A stretch of 64,000 bases of DNA, from the NCBI GenBank assembly GCA_022760475.1, contig JALEFZ010000055.1, positions 248,001 through 312,000 of the forward strand. The letters are read 5' to 3'. The stretch comes from Bacteroidia bacterium. Its GTDB lineage: Bacteria; Bacteroidota; Bacteroidia; J057. Made by a program: the position numbers and the translations under genes. The notes under the pieces are model-generated. The model did no database searches and was not told the origin of the DNA. It saw nothing but the letters and a program-made list of their open reading frames with translations. Positions 17,180-26,400 of this stretch are shown piece after piece; the first letter of the stretch is position 1, and every line of letters begins with the position of its first letter.

Positions 17180-18670
17180 CTACTGTCCATTTGCCACTCC
17201 CACCATTATCTTTTCAAGTTTTCTTCTCATTTGACCTGCAGAGCAAGCATAATTATTTGAGATGACTACAAATATCAGATCTTTGCCACTTTTGGCCTTC
17301 ACAAAACCTGCGTAAGACCTCACACCTGAAATGTAACCACTCTTGGCTCTTAGCCTTCCTTCTGCGGGGGTACCTCTGAGCATGGATTTCAAAGAACCTG
17401 ATTTTCCAGCTACTGGTAGGGAGGCTTCTAAGTCCATGTAGTATGAAGATTTTCTGGCTTTGTACATGATACTGGCAAGCTGGAAGCTTGTTAGGGAGTT
17501 GTTGGGTGATAGACCTGCACCATCGCGTAGGTACATCCCTTTCACATCGACTCCTTTGTTTTTCCAGTAATCTGAAATGGCCTCCATCGCCTCATCGGTG
17601 CTTCCTTCATAGCCGAGTTTTACTGCCAATCTTTTTGCGAGCGACTCCGCATAGACATTGATGCTCTTCATGTTGGTTGCTTTGACGATTTTTCTGAGTG
17701 GGACAGAATAATAGGTATAGAAAATCTTTCTGTTTTTAGCGATTTTTTCGCCTCTCATGCGCATGACTCGGTCGGTGGTTACCAAGCCATTTAACTTAAC
17801 TCCACAGCCATTTAACTCTTCATAAAGTCTCCAGGCACAATAGAAGGCAGGATCTGAAATGGAACCTTTTATTGAGAAAGAAGATGGACCAAGCGGAATG
17901 GTTCCACGAAGAAACCTTGCGCTGGTATAGGGGGCGCCAAAAATATAGCCATTGTCTCCACTGCCAGCCCTTCCGGTTGTGATCTCATTGATGAAGTTGA
18001 GGTCTAACATGGCTGGAACCGTTCTTAGAACTTCAGTTGCAGCCCCTACGGATTTTCCTGGTCTGAGATCTAGCCTGTAATAGTTTTCATGGATATTCAG
18101 TCCAGACGAACCAGCTCCATAATAATTTCCCATGTCTTCCCATGGCCATTTACTCGGAGTCATTTGGGAGGAGAATATCCCTGCATCTCCAATAATATTT
18201 CCCTTAATTTCTTTAATCCCTGCTTCCTGAATATTCTGACTCCAGTTGGCGAGCATGGCATCCAGATCTCGGTTTATGCCCATGCGATCACTTCCCAAAG
18301 TAGGATCACCATCTCCGATGATATAAAGGTCTCCTGAGAGGATTCCATCGGCGTCGAGATTTCCTGTATATGCCAACTTGGTTTCAAATCGAAAATTGGG
18401 TCCTAGGACCGCTAGTGCTGTGATGGTTGTCAACATCTTCATGGTTGATGCTGTTGCAACGGCTTTTTTATGGTTGTGTAGCAATAAAGGATTTCCGCTT
18501 GCAGCATCAAGAACAGTCAGGCTCCATGTTGCAGGTTCCATCGCAGGATCTGAATCCAGGGTTTTGACTGCTTTGACTAGTTCAGGTAACTGTTGGGCTT
18601 GCAGCATTGGAGGAATAAAAAAGAATAGAATAAGGAGTAGCTTATGAGTTAAGAGGGTATCCTGCTTCAT
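17180..18670 (-). CDS. dacB: D-alanyl-D-alanine carboxypeptidase/endopeptidase (PBP4)
   Basis: This periplasmic penicillin-binding protein of the S13 peptidase family trims or cleaves peptidoglycan cross-links. The 496-residue protein starts with a signal peptide. The active-site motif S75-T-M-K78 (ASTMK), the second motif SIN in SINVYAESLAK, and the third motif KSG in AKSGYISGVRSYAG are all present. The long insert between the first two motifs (about residues 95-330) is normal for PBP4. No operon partner is evident. Confidence 0.95.
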   Translation of the reverse strand: MKQDTLLTHKLLLILFFFIPPMLQAQQLPELVKAVKTLDSDPAMEPATWSLTVLDAASGNPLLLHNHKKAVATASTMKMLTTITALAVLGPNFRFETKLAYTGNLDADGILSGDLYIIGDGDPTLGSDRMGINRDLDAMLANWSQNIQEAGIKEIKGNIIGDAGIFSSQMTPSKWPWEDMGNYYGAGSSGLNIHENYYRLDLRPGKSVGAATEVLRTVPAMLDLNFINEITTGRAGSGDNGYIFGAPYTSARFLRGTIPLGPSSFSIKGSISDPAFYCAWRLYEELNGCGVKLNGLVTTDRVMRMRGEKIAKNRKIFYTYYSVPLRKIVKATNMKSINVYAESLAKRLAVKLGYEGSTDEAMEAISDYWKNKGVDVKGMYLRDGAGLSPNNSLTSFQLASIMYKARKSSYYMDLEASLPVAGKSGSLKSMLRGTPAEGRLRAKSGYISGVRSYAGFVKAKSGKDLIFVVISNNYACSAGQMRRKLEKIMVGVANGQ

Positions 18671-19403
18671 AGAATAGAGAATCAGTGTTCATATTGATAT
18701 AAGTAAATATCCACCTAATTTATCAAGATTCCCACCCTCCTTTTGTCAATTGAGGATATAATTATGACAGTTTTGATAGTTAATCTTCTGAATTGTCGAT
18801 ATTTCTATTTAGCCTAAATCTGCTACGGCTATTTTTTAATAGGTGCTGCATTTTATATTTCTTTATTTTAATAATTCATTTTCGGCAAATTGTTTTCCTT
18901 TGCCATAATAAGGATTAATTAAATTTTTTCAAATCAGGGATAGTTGAAAATATAAGGCTCTAAATGTTTGACTGTTAGGGTTTTGTTTTATCATTATCAA
19001 GCCGGGTTTTTACCGCTGGTACATTTACTTGATTTAGAATGTAGGTATAAATACCCTAGTTAAATTCTATGGAATAATGCTTCTTGAGTATATATATTTT
19101 GATGTATTATAAAATTAATTTGAATGTAGTATGTGGATCTCGCATAATTAACTCAAGTTGCTGCTTTAAGGCATTCAAAGGGTAAATTAAGAAAATGATT
19201 AAGGCATTTGGTGAGGAGTCTGAATAAAGTGCCAAACAACAGAAATGCCTATCCCCAAGGCATTTGATAAATAAAGCTTGATGATCCTTCATTTGCATAT
19301 CCCATGTCAAAGTGAGGTCTCTGCTCAACAATAAAACATAAGCAACTCCAAGAAAACAGCCAGAAATTTTTCCAAGACAATTTATGTCCCAATAAAATCC
19401 CTT
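18671..19403. other. 733-bp intergenic region, AT-rich, no supported gene
   Basis: No open reading frame here has gene-like composition. The only notable structure is a repeated word AAGGCATT at about 19170, 19201 and 19258. The last copy forms a perfect 8-bp inverted repeat (AAATGCCT 19243-19250, AGGCATTT 19258-19265). It must contain the promoter of the following lipoprotein gene, but no clear TTG...TAnnTTTG pair was found. Confidence 0.6.
19243..19265. repeat. 8-bp inverted repeat upstream of the cytochrome-lipoprotein genes
   Basis: AAATGCCT and AGGCATTT are separated by 7 bases and lie about 140 bases before the first lipoprotein gene. There is no T run after it on either strand, so a terminator is unlikely; an operator is possible. 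The half-site word AAGGCATT recurs twice just upstream. Confidence 0.4.
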
Positions 19404-20870
19404 ATGAAAAACTACTTAATTACCATTGTAGGTGTTACCCTTTTCCTTTTTGGGTTTCAGGCCTGCGTAAATTCCTCTAAAACAGCAAAAAAACCTGCTG
19501 AAGTCAACAGAGCTACTGTTTTCAAAGCAGTAGAAATGCCTTCAACACTTGCGAATGGAGATGCTTTCCCTACAGATTCTACGATTATTGATGAATGGGT
19601 AGGGAAGAGAACCGTTGAAAATGGAGTTGAGACCAATCCTGATGTAATTGGTCATGCGTGGGGCCTTTGGAAAGCATTGACCGATTATACCGATCAGACA
19701 TTCGACGGGAGAAAACTAAGACGCTATGAAACCTGGTACACCCCTCAAGATGTCATGCGTGCTGCTCAGCAGAATGTAGGACTAGAAGGGCTTAGCAGAA
19801 CTGATGGGCCCTTGCAGTTTCGTAAAAAATTCAAGTTTGGCCATGAGAAAGAGCTTGATCCAGTGGCTGGTGATATTTCGGGTAAGGTAAAATACAATCC
19901 TGCGATGGCCAAGCAGACTCTAGCTGGAGATTACTTTAACCAAAGTGTACTGGAAAACAAGATCGAGGATGGGAAAATTAATAGTTTGTCCTTCCTTCCC
20001 AATGCGGTAATGCTTAAGCCAATTTACAGGGTGCTCACTGATAAAAATAAGGTCGAAGGAACTGACAACACCTATTACTTCAACATTTGGAGTGGAAAAC
20101 AGGATGGTGGAAAAGACATTAAGGATTTTGCAAAAAAAATCAAGGTGACCACCGATCTGAATAATCCTGCCATTGACAATGAGACAACCTATGGCATTGA
20201 TCAGTTTATCTACCACAACATGTCTGCGGCCGAGGCCTATACCTACAATCATTCTTCAAAAGAAGGTCAGGAGTTTGATGATACAGCCAAAGTTGGTGAT
20301 CCAGTCATTTTGCTAGGGAGCCATGTATCTACCCGAGAGTCTCGCCGCTGGACATGGCAAACTTTCTATTGGACTCCGAATCCAGACAATCCGGTTTTTC
20401 CAAGCTCAAACAAAGTAGCAGAAATAAGAAATGGCATTTCATTTACTGCACCTGCCAAGCATTATGCCGCTTCAATTGCTTATAGCATGATGTCCCCGGC
20501 ATTGCCTTTTACAGGACCTCCAGTAGATATTAAAAAGGCTGATGTAGAACCTGTCTATGGTTTAAATCCCTACATAGAAGGAACCTTTACTCCTGATGTA
20601 TTCCCGGATCAGGATAAGTTTTATTCAGGAGCATACAAGAAGCAATTCTACGAAGGCAACATCACAGGAATCACTTCAAATTGTATGAGCTGCCACTCTC
20701 AAGCTTATTTCAAGAAAGGGCTTTCCATTCCCGTGGCGGTAAAGAATTTCCTTTCTGACCAATACGTAAATCGCAATGCTCCATGGTTCGAAAGTTCGAT
20801 CCAACTGGATTTTGCATGGAGCCTTTTCCCAGGTTTTGAACCCAAGCCTTCACAGGTAACCAAGCCTTGA
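19404..20870 (+). CDS. Lipoprotein with a C-terminal monohaem cytochrome c motif (paralogue 1)
   Basis: A lipoprotein signal is visible (lipobox FQAC, Cys21), so the protein is probably anchored in the envelope. Most of its 488 residues are not recognised. The haem c attachment motif C427-M-S-C-H431 sits near the C-terminus. An electron-transfer or redox-enzyme role follows from the motif, but substrate and partners are unknown. The next gene, 123 bases downstream, encodes a related protein of similar size and plan (497 residues, lipobox, single CxxCH near the end), indicating a tandem duplication or a two-component pair. Confidence 0.72.
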   Translation: MKNYLITIVGVTLFLFGFQACVNSSKTAKKPAEVNRATVFKAVEMPSTLANGDAFPTDSTIIDEWVGKRTVENGVETNPDVIGHAWGLWKALTDYTDQTFDGRKLRRYETWYTPQDVMRAAQQNVGLEGLSRTDGPLQFRKKFKFGHEKELDPVAGDISGKVKYNPAMAKQTLAGDYFNQSVLENKIEDGKINSLSFLPNAVMLKPIYRVLTDKNKVEGTDNTYYFNIWSGKQDGGKDIKDFAKKIKVTTDLNNPAIDNETTYGIDQFIYHNMSAAEAYTYNHSSKEGQEFDDTAKVGDPVILLGSHVSTRESRRWTWQTFYWTPNPDNPVFPSSNKVAEIRNGISFTAPAKHYAASIAYSMMSPALPFTGPPVDIKKADVEPVYGLNPYIEGTFTPDVFPDQDKFYSGAYKKQFYEGNITGITSNCMSCHSQAYFKKGLSIPVAVKNFLSDQYVNRNAPWFESSIQLDFAWSLFPGFEPKPSQVTKP

Positions 20871-20993
20871 TTTTGAAGCATACACATCTGGATTCCCTAG
20901 AAAGTGTGGAATTCCTCATTGTGCTATTTTTCCTTTTCACCAGCTGTCTGCTTTTCTAATGTTATTCTAGTCATATCATAAACTAACCCACTA

Positions 20994-22487
20994 ATGACAC
21001 GATTGCTTTCAAACCAAAAAATCCTGATTGTAACTGTCCTCGCGTCTCTACTGATGTTTACTATGTATTCATGTAGCAAGGAGGGAAAAGAAGATTCTGT
21101 CCTTGATGATGCATTGGTTGATGTTACAGCCAAACCTACTTTGACTTTTTCTCCGAATGTTCCTGGAGATTTGCCATCTGGTGCTTCGATGGAAGATCTT
21201 GGAATTTTCGCATGGAATGAGTTCATCGCTCTCAACTGGCAGTCTTCCTGGCCTAAAGACCAGAAAAGAGACAATCCAGATAAGTCCTGGTCTCCTGCGG
21301 ATGGTGATCCCTCACTAACTGTTTGGGAAACCTATATCCACAGAACAGAAATTCGCCCAGCAGATGGAAAGCGTACCAAGGATCTATCTACAGGAAAGCC
21401 TGTATATTCTTTTATCAAGGCAGATTCCATCAAGTCCAATGGTGTGGAAATGGATAACTACTTCGTAAATCTGGATGAGGATAATGAGATTGGCTCCTGT
21501 GTAGTGTTTGCTTATGATACTACTTTTGAAGTATTGTATATGGCCAAGAGCAATCTTGTAGAATACAATTATGTAAAGAAAAAGTTCCCTACTGATAAGT
21601 TGTTGAAAGAGGCTGGAAATATTATAATTAATGATACTTCGCATTCAATCCTAAAAAGCAGAACTGCTAATGGTCAGTCCTGTAGTACCAACCCTGCGGA
21701 CAGTATCATCTGCCTGCCCTGTGGTGGTGCTTCAGGTCAAGGAGCCATTGAAATCAAATCAGCATGGCGCTTTTTAGATGCATCCAAGGGGGATAAGATA
21801 GAGACCTTCATTACCAGGGAAGCTGTTTATTATTTAAAAGATAAGGACGGTTTTATCTCTACTGAAAAAGGTACTTTTGGCTTGATTGGCCTTCACATTA
21901 TCCACAAGACAGAAAACTATCCTGACTTCATTTTTGCATCTTGGGAGCATCAGGATGTAAGAAAGGCTGATATGAAATTTGTAGGTTTGCCACCTACAAA
22001 TAAAAGAGCTAATCCGAAGGAGTTGACTCCGATAGTAGATAGAGATATTCCTGCAACTTTACAGAATGTAAACAAGACTGTACACACTGCCATCTTGGAG
22101 AAAAACAGCAAGTCAATCTGGCAATATTATGATTTGATTGGAGTGCAGGCTACCCCTATCCAATACGAAGACAGTGCTAGTGATCCCAATTACTTTATGG
22201 CAAACTATGTCATTGAGTCTGATAGCGGACTGACACGTTTTCATGGTTCATTTGCCAAGCCCTTTACTTCTCAGACAAATCTGATTTGGAAAGGTCAAGA
22301 GTATGTAATGGGTGGATGCCAGGGCTGCCACGGACAGGCCCAGGCGAAATTTGGAACTGACTTCAGCTTCTTGCTAGACTTTGGGGCTGGAAAACCCGTA
22401 CCATTTCCTGATGTATACCAGAGCTATAGCATGTATAATCCCGATCCTTCGCAGATTAAGCAATTGATAGAAGCAAGCAATAAGTAA
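20994..22487 (+). CDS. Lipoprotein with a C-terminal monohaem cytochrome c motif (paralogue 2)
   Basis: The lipobox MYSC puts the lipid anchor at Cys27. An early segment FAWNEFIALNWQ followed by VWETYIHRTE parallels HAWGLWKAL and RYETWYTPQ in the preceding protein, supporting distant paralogy. The haem motif C442-Q-G-C-H446 lies 51 residues from the end. A Cys-rich segment (CSTNPADSIICLPCGG, about 225-245) is absent from the partner and could carry a disulphide or metal. Function unknown. A terminator follows, closing the two-gene unit. Confidence 0.72.
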   Translation: MTRLLSNQKILIVTVLASLLMFTMYSCSKEGKEDSVLDDALVDVTAKPTLTFSPNVPGDLPSGASMEDLGIFAWNEFIALNWQSSWPKDQKRDNPDKSWSPADGDPSLTVWETYIHRTEIRPADGKRTKDLSTGKPVYSFIKADSIKSNGVEMDNYFVNLDEDNEIGSCVVFAYDTTFEVLYMAKSNLVEYNYVKKKFPTDKLLKEAGNIIINDTSHSILKSRTANGQSCSTNPADSIICLPCGGASGQGAIEIKSAWRFLDASKGDKIETFITREAVYYLKDKDGFISTEKGTFGLIGLHIIHKTENYPDFIFASWEHQDVRKADMKFVGLPPTNKRANPKELTPIVDRDIPATLQNVNKTVHTAILEKNSKSIWQYYDLIGVQATPIQYEDSASDPNYFMANYVIESDSGLTRFHGSFAKPFTSQTNLIWKGQEYVMGGCQGCHGQAQAKFGTDFSFLLDFGAGKPVPFPDVYQSYSMYNPDPSQIKQLIEASNK

Positions 22488-22502
22488 TATTTCAAATGCC
22501 AG

Positions 22503-22544
22503 ACCGCTGAACTGCTTTCCAAAGTATTTCAGCGGTATTTTTTT
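22503..22544 (+). terminator. Intrinsic terminator after the cytochrome-lipoprotein pair
   Basis: A 9-bp stem (ACCGCTGAA, closing arm TTCAGCGGT ending at 22536) is followed by ATTTTTTT. It lies 15 bases past the stop of the second lipoprotein gene and ends just before the converging 22547 gene. Confidence 0.85.
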
Positions 22545-22546
22545 GC

Positions 22547-23494
22547 CTAATTCTTTTTTAGAATCATTAGGTACATAGGATAATTTTGAAGTCCAGCCCT
22601 ATCTTCTCCATAAATAAATCTTCCATTCTGGTAGTATTTGATGGTTTCTCTATGGACTTGAAAACTGATATCGGAATAATTCATGACACTAATTCCCATG
22701 TTGTAACTGATGCTGCGGCTCACACTCTTAACTACTTTCCCATTTTTTAGGTAGGATTCATATTGATGTTCCTCGACAAAAGCTCCACCTTCGTCAGCCA
22801 TATGACTGGATTTTTGTATAAGGATTTCACCATTTGCACCTTTGAACTCACTTGATTTATCCGAGGAAACAGCATCTCCTCCTTCTTCTTCGGAAGCACT
22901 GAAATCTTCCAGGTAGATGATTTCTTCTTCCAGTTTTTGCCTGGTCAAGCTGTCTACATATTGATCAATTTGCTTGATGTAGCGATTATATTTTGGATAG
23001 GACGATCGTTTTCTTTGTTCGGATATCCATATTTCGTTGAAGGCAGACAATATAAGGCTGGCAACCTCCTTGTTTTTCTCAAAATAAGCTTCGCTTTCAG
23101 GATCATGGTATACCTTGCCTTTGCCTAGCCACCTAATCAGTTCAGGAAACATCAAGTCATGCTTCATGTGCTTAAAATAGAAGCGGTCTTCCTGCTCCCC
23201 TTTTTTTATGTAGGCAAAATTCAGTTTGTGTGGATGGCCTTCAAATGTAGCTTCGATCCTTGCGCCGTCATGGTAGAAGACAATTTCCTGAATTTCATTG
23301 TGGCGATACCACACCTTGGTCTGCCCGAAGTTCCTGACTTGATAATCTCCTGGGGTATGGGCTATGGCATAGTAATGTTTCCTAATGTGCTCGATGAGCT
23401 TGGGATCAGCATTATCTTGAGAAAAAATGCTTTTTGCTCCCAGCAATAGGGTAACAAAAAGCATTATTTTGATATTTGGTAAAATGAATTTCAT
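22547..23494 (-). CDS. Secreted protein of unknown family (tandem paralogue A)
   Basis: A 315-residue protein with a signal peptide (ends SIFSQ). After it comes DNADPKLIEHIRKHYY, then short strands with G.TKVWYR and IEATFEGHPHKLNF. The middle is helical and charged (Glu-rich, about 180-225). The C-terminal part has repeated Tyr-rich strands. No domain was recognised. The neighbouring gene (23567-24514) encodes a protein of exactly the same length with matching motifs at the same positions, so the two are tandem duplicates. Confidence 0.65.
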   Translation of the reverse strand: MKFILPNIKIMLFVTLLLGAKSIFSQDNADPKLIEHIRKHYYAIAHTPGDYQVRNFGQTKVWYRHNEIQEIVFYHDGARIEATFEGHPHKLNFAYIKKGEQEDRFYFKHMKHDLMFPELIRWLGKGKVYHDPESEAYFEKNKEVASLILSAFNEIWISEQRKRSSYPKYNRYIKQIDQYVDSLTRQKLEEEIIYLEDFSASEEEGGDAVSSDKSSEFKGANGEILIQKSSHMADEGGAFVEEHQYESYLKNGKVVKSVSRSISYNMGISVMNYSDISFQVHRETIKYYQNGRFIYGEDRAGLQNYPMYLMILKKN

Positions 23495-23566
23495 AAAGGG
23501 AAATGATTAGGTTCTGCCTTTATGAGACGGGAGCATTTGATTTAGCTAAACAAGAAAATTGGGCAA

Positions 23567-24514
23567 TTACTTGAACTGTTTATTTCCTTCGAGTCTGATG
23601 TCCCAATAAGTGGAATAACCATTGATGAAATGCTGATTCAAGCTAAAGAAAGCCTTGCCATCCCTGAAATACCTGCGTTGCTTATTCATTACCTTAAAGT
23701 CTTTTCTTTCTTCATAGAATTTAAGCGCTATCCAGTAATAGGAAGCTTGGTTGACAACTTCCAGCTTGACTTTTTCTCCTTGTTCAAAATATGTGTTTGA
23801 GTAATTGTTTGTCCCACCATTTCCTTCAAAGGAAGATGAAACTGTCTTGATGACAAGACTTCCTGCTCGGTTATATCTTTCTATGGAGACCTCTCTGCTC
23901 GTCCCACTTCCATCACCCTCATCAAAATACTCGCTTATGATGGTTTTCTTTTCTTTGTTCAGGTCACTTTCGATGTTTCTACCGTATGAATCAATGCTTC
24001 GTATTTGATTTTTATTCCCCAGGTATGCTTCGTCCTTCTCAATAAATAATTCTCCCAAAATGTCATAGTAGAGCTTGAGACATCTGCTAGAGAACTGAAG
24101 ATTCATGTCAAAGTACTCCTTTTCTGTGGGTTGAATGTAGTTGCCATTTTCGACGTAACGTTCCATCGTAGGAAAGGGATATGGATTGTCAAAGTGGCGG
24201 AAATAACACCTTATTTCCTGGCTTTCATTCTTGAGATAGTAGAAATTTAGTTTTTCGGCGCTTCCTTCAAAGCAGATTTCTTCTTTCGAATTGCCTTTTT
24301 CCAGTTCGATCTTGTGGATCTTTCCATCCTTCAACCAGACCTTGGTCTTTCCTAAATCCTGTAGTTCGTATTTGTCGGGATTGTTGGCGATGTCATAATA
24401 GTGCTTTCTTATAGATTCAATCAGCTCAGGATTGGCCTTGTCCTGTCCTAGTGAAAAATTAATGCTGAGAATAACCAGGAAAGCAAGGAGAGAATATTTT
24501 CTAAGTCGGGACAT
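23567..24514 (-). CDS. Secreted protein of unknown family (tandem paralogue B)
   Basis: A 315-residue protein with a signal peptide (ends FSLGQ). It shares ANPELIESIRKHYYDIA, GKTKVWLKDGKI, CFEGSAEKLNFYYLK, REVSIERYNRAGS and a final Tyr/Phe-rich strand region with paralogue A, at similar positions. No known domain was recognised; a role in the periplasm or outer surface is suggested only by the signal peptide. It lies 72 bases upstream of paralogue A on the same strand with no terminator between. Confidence 0.65.
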   Translation of the reverse strand: MSRLRKYSLLAFLVILSINFSLGQDKANPELIESIRKHYYDIANNPDKYELQDLGKTKVWLKDGKIHKIELEKGNSKEEICFEGSAEKLNFYYLKNESQEIRCYFRHFDNPYPFPTMERYVENGNYIQPTEKEYFDMNLQFSSRCLKLYYDILGELFIEKDEAYLGNKNQIRSIDSYGRNIESDLNKEKKTIISEYFDEGDGSGTSREVSIERYNRAGSLVIKTVSSSFEGNGGTNNYSNTYFEQGEKVKLEVVNQASYYWIALKFYEERKDFKVMNKQRRYFRDGKAFFSLNQHFINGYSTYWDIRLEGNKQFK

Positions 24515-24681
24515 TAAAGTTTTTTATCGAAAGTACAGATATACGCTGCTTTTGCATATTCTAATTTGTGAAATTTCCTTCATCTAGGATTATTGAGAAA
24601 GATTTTATGGAATACTTATCTCCATTTACTCTTTACAACGAAGGCTGGATACAAACTCCCCTTTAGGTAAATAACAGCTAC

Positions 24682-25389
24682 ATGGAAAAGGGCAAAAAAT
24701 CAAGGATTGGGATATTGGAATTGTTAGCGACCTTCATTTTTGTGGGGTTCATGCTAGGGCCTTATATGTGGAGAATTGCCCTTGAACCTAGAACTGAGGC
24801 TATATGTTCATTTCCTGAGGGGAAAACAGTTCGAAAATGCCACCAGCTTTCTGTTGTAACTGGTAGGGTGGAAGATTTCTTTAATCCTAAATTTATCTGT
24901 GGTACAAAAACACCACCACCAACTTTGCCTATAGAGAATAAGGAAGCTCTGGTAGAAAAACCTCTTGGAGCGATAAAAGAAATTGAGGAATTGCCTTTGC
25001 TTCTCACGGAAGAGGAAGATGAATACATTGTACATCCTGATTCTTTGGAAAATGGCTATGACCTGATAAAAAAATCCATATCAGAACCCATTAGATATCC
25101 AATCCTGGACCAGACCCCTGTTCCTATCAACATGGATGAGGTCATCAAGCAAATTAAATATCCAGAATTGGCAAAAGAAGCTGGCATACAGGGAACCTTC
25201 GCTTGTAGGGTTTTGATTGATAAAAAAGGAGGGTATCTGAGGCACATATGGATCAGTGATGTGCATGCAGTTTGGAAAAAGGAACTTGAAAACCATATTC
25301 CCAAACTTCGATTTTTACCTGCGATACAAGATGGTGTGCCTGTAAAACTGTGGGTTAATATTCCTTTGCACGTTTGTCCAATAAGATAA
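24682..25389 (+). CDS. TonB-family protein 1 of 3
   Basis: A 235-residue protein with a short cytoplasmic start and one membrane helix (about 10-28) ending in the motif GPYMW. A Pro/Glu-rich stretch leads to a C-terminal TonB-like domain with YPELAKEAGIQG, LIDKKGGYLRH and LPAIQDGVPVKLWVNIPL. TonB proteins pass energy from the ExbB/D motor to outer-membrane receptors, but no exbB or exbD is in the window. Unlike the third copy it lacks the GYGAYELR motif before the helix. It overlaps the next gene by 16 bases. Confidence 0.8.
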   Translation: MEKGKKSRIGILELLATFIFVGFMLGPYMWRIALEPRTEAICSFPEGKTVRKCHQLSVVTGRVEDFFNPKFICGTKTPPPTLPIENKEALVEKPLGAIKEIEELPLLLTEEEDEYIVHPDSLENGYDLIKKSISEPIRYPILDQTPVPINMDEVIKQIKYPELAKEAGIQGTFACRVLIDKKGGYLRHIWISDVHAVWKKELENHIPKLRFLPAIQDGVPVKLWVNIPLHVCPIR

Positions 25390-26189
25390 TTCGAAAAGCC
25401 ATGAAACACTCTTCTCGTTCAGCAGCCTTCGATCAGGATAGCTTTGATTTTCGGAGGAAAATCAAGGCCATTGATTATCAGTTATTGATATTCTGTCTGT
25501 TATGTTTTTCTGCTGGCCCGTATTTGTGGTGCAAATTGTTGATGGGATTATATCCAGAGCAAAGGGATGAAGCCAGGTTTGGATGCCGTCTCTTCTTGCC
25601 AGGCATTCATGATTTCATTCCGCCCTGGGAACTACCCTTAGCTGATACAAGTATTTCAACAAAAACACAGCTCACATTCCGCCTGCCCAGGCCTACCCCA
25701 GATGAAATAAAGGCAATAGAGCGAGGTGAAAATCCTGGCAGGATAAATATAGTCTTGATTGACTCAATGCTACTAATTGAAAATATAGAAATACCCGAAC
25801 CGGTTGAACTTGAGGAAATGGGGGAGTTAGATGCAAATTTTGTGAGTTTTGAAGAGGAATATATCTGCGAATTAACTCCTGACGCAAGTTTTATGGGGTA
25901 TTCATTTGACCAGGAACCCATTGCCATAAATATTGAGGATGTAAAAGAACAGGTTCAATTTCCTTTCAGGAGAAAAAGCAACATACCAAAGGGAACTTTA
26001 GTTGTCAGGATTTTGATTGACAAAAGGGGGAATTATAAGAAACATCAAATCTTGAAACCTCTTCATCCCATCTGTGTCAGGTCTGTCGAGAAGCATGTCC
26101 ACTTGATAAGGTTTACTCCTGCGATCCAGGGAGGAAGGCCAATAGAGACCTGGATAATTGTCCCTTTTCACTTTAGTGAGTTGGATTGA
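25374..26189 (+). CDS. TonB-family protein 2 of 3
   Basis: A 271-residue protein with one membrane helix (about 35-52) followed by GPYLW. A long Glu/Pro-rich periplasmic spacer leads to a TonB-C-like domain in which the AGIQG turn of its paralogues is replaced by SNIPKG. The LIDKRGNYKKH and TPAIQGGRPIETWIIVPF segments are intact. The start ATG overlaps the end of copy 1 by 16 bases; an in-frame ATG at 25401 is an alternative start. It is the most divergent of the three copies. Function beyond a TonB-like role is unknown. Confidence 0.75.
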   Translation: MSNKIIRKAMKHSSRSAAFDQDSFDFRRKIKAIDYQLLIFCLLCFSAGPYLWCKLLMGLYPEQRDEARFGCRLFLPGIHDFIPPWELPLADTSISTKTQLTFRLPRPTPDEIKAIERGENPGRINIVLIDSMLLIENIEIPEPVELEEMGELDANFVSFEEEYICELTPDASFMGYSFDQEPIAINIEDVKEQVQFPFRRKSNIPKGTLVVRILIDKRGNYKKHQILKPLHPICVRSVEKHVHLIRFTPAIQGGRPIETWIIVPFHFSELD

Positions 26190-26334
26190 TTTTTTTGATA
26201 AAGGGTCAGAAAACTGATAGATAAATTTGTGGAAAATGAATACTACTTTCCTCTTATAAGTGAATACAATGTTTGCGTTAAGTCCTGGTTATTAGGGGAT
26301 TGATATGTAAATATCAGATTTTCCTGATTACACC

Positions 26335-26364
26335 ACCCTGTCAGGGTTATAACCCTGACAGGGT
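26335..26364. repeat. Perfect 30-bp palindrome (REP-like)
   Basis: The 30 bases are identical to their own reverse complement: arm ACCCTGTCAGGGTTA at 26335-26349, mirrored at 26350-26364. Each arm itself holds the CCCTGTCAGGG mini-palindrome. It lies between TonB-like genes 2 and 3. There is no T run, so it is unlikely to be a terminator. CCTGTCAGGG-type palindromes occur as interspersed repeats in Bacteroidota; copy number elsewhere in this genome is unknown. Confidence 0.75.
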
Positions 26365-26400
26365 TAGGGCTAGCTATGTTCCATTTCTAACTAACAAATC

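Noticed and set aside
19107-19331. 74-residue minus-strand frame in the large intergenic gap
   Set aside because: No signal peptide, no family motif, no promoter; considered chance in AT-rich DNA.
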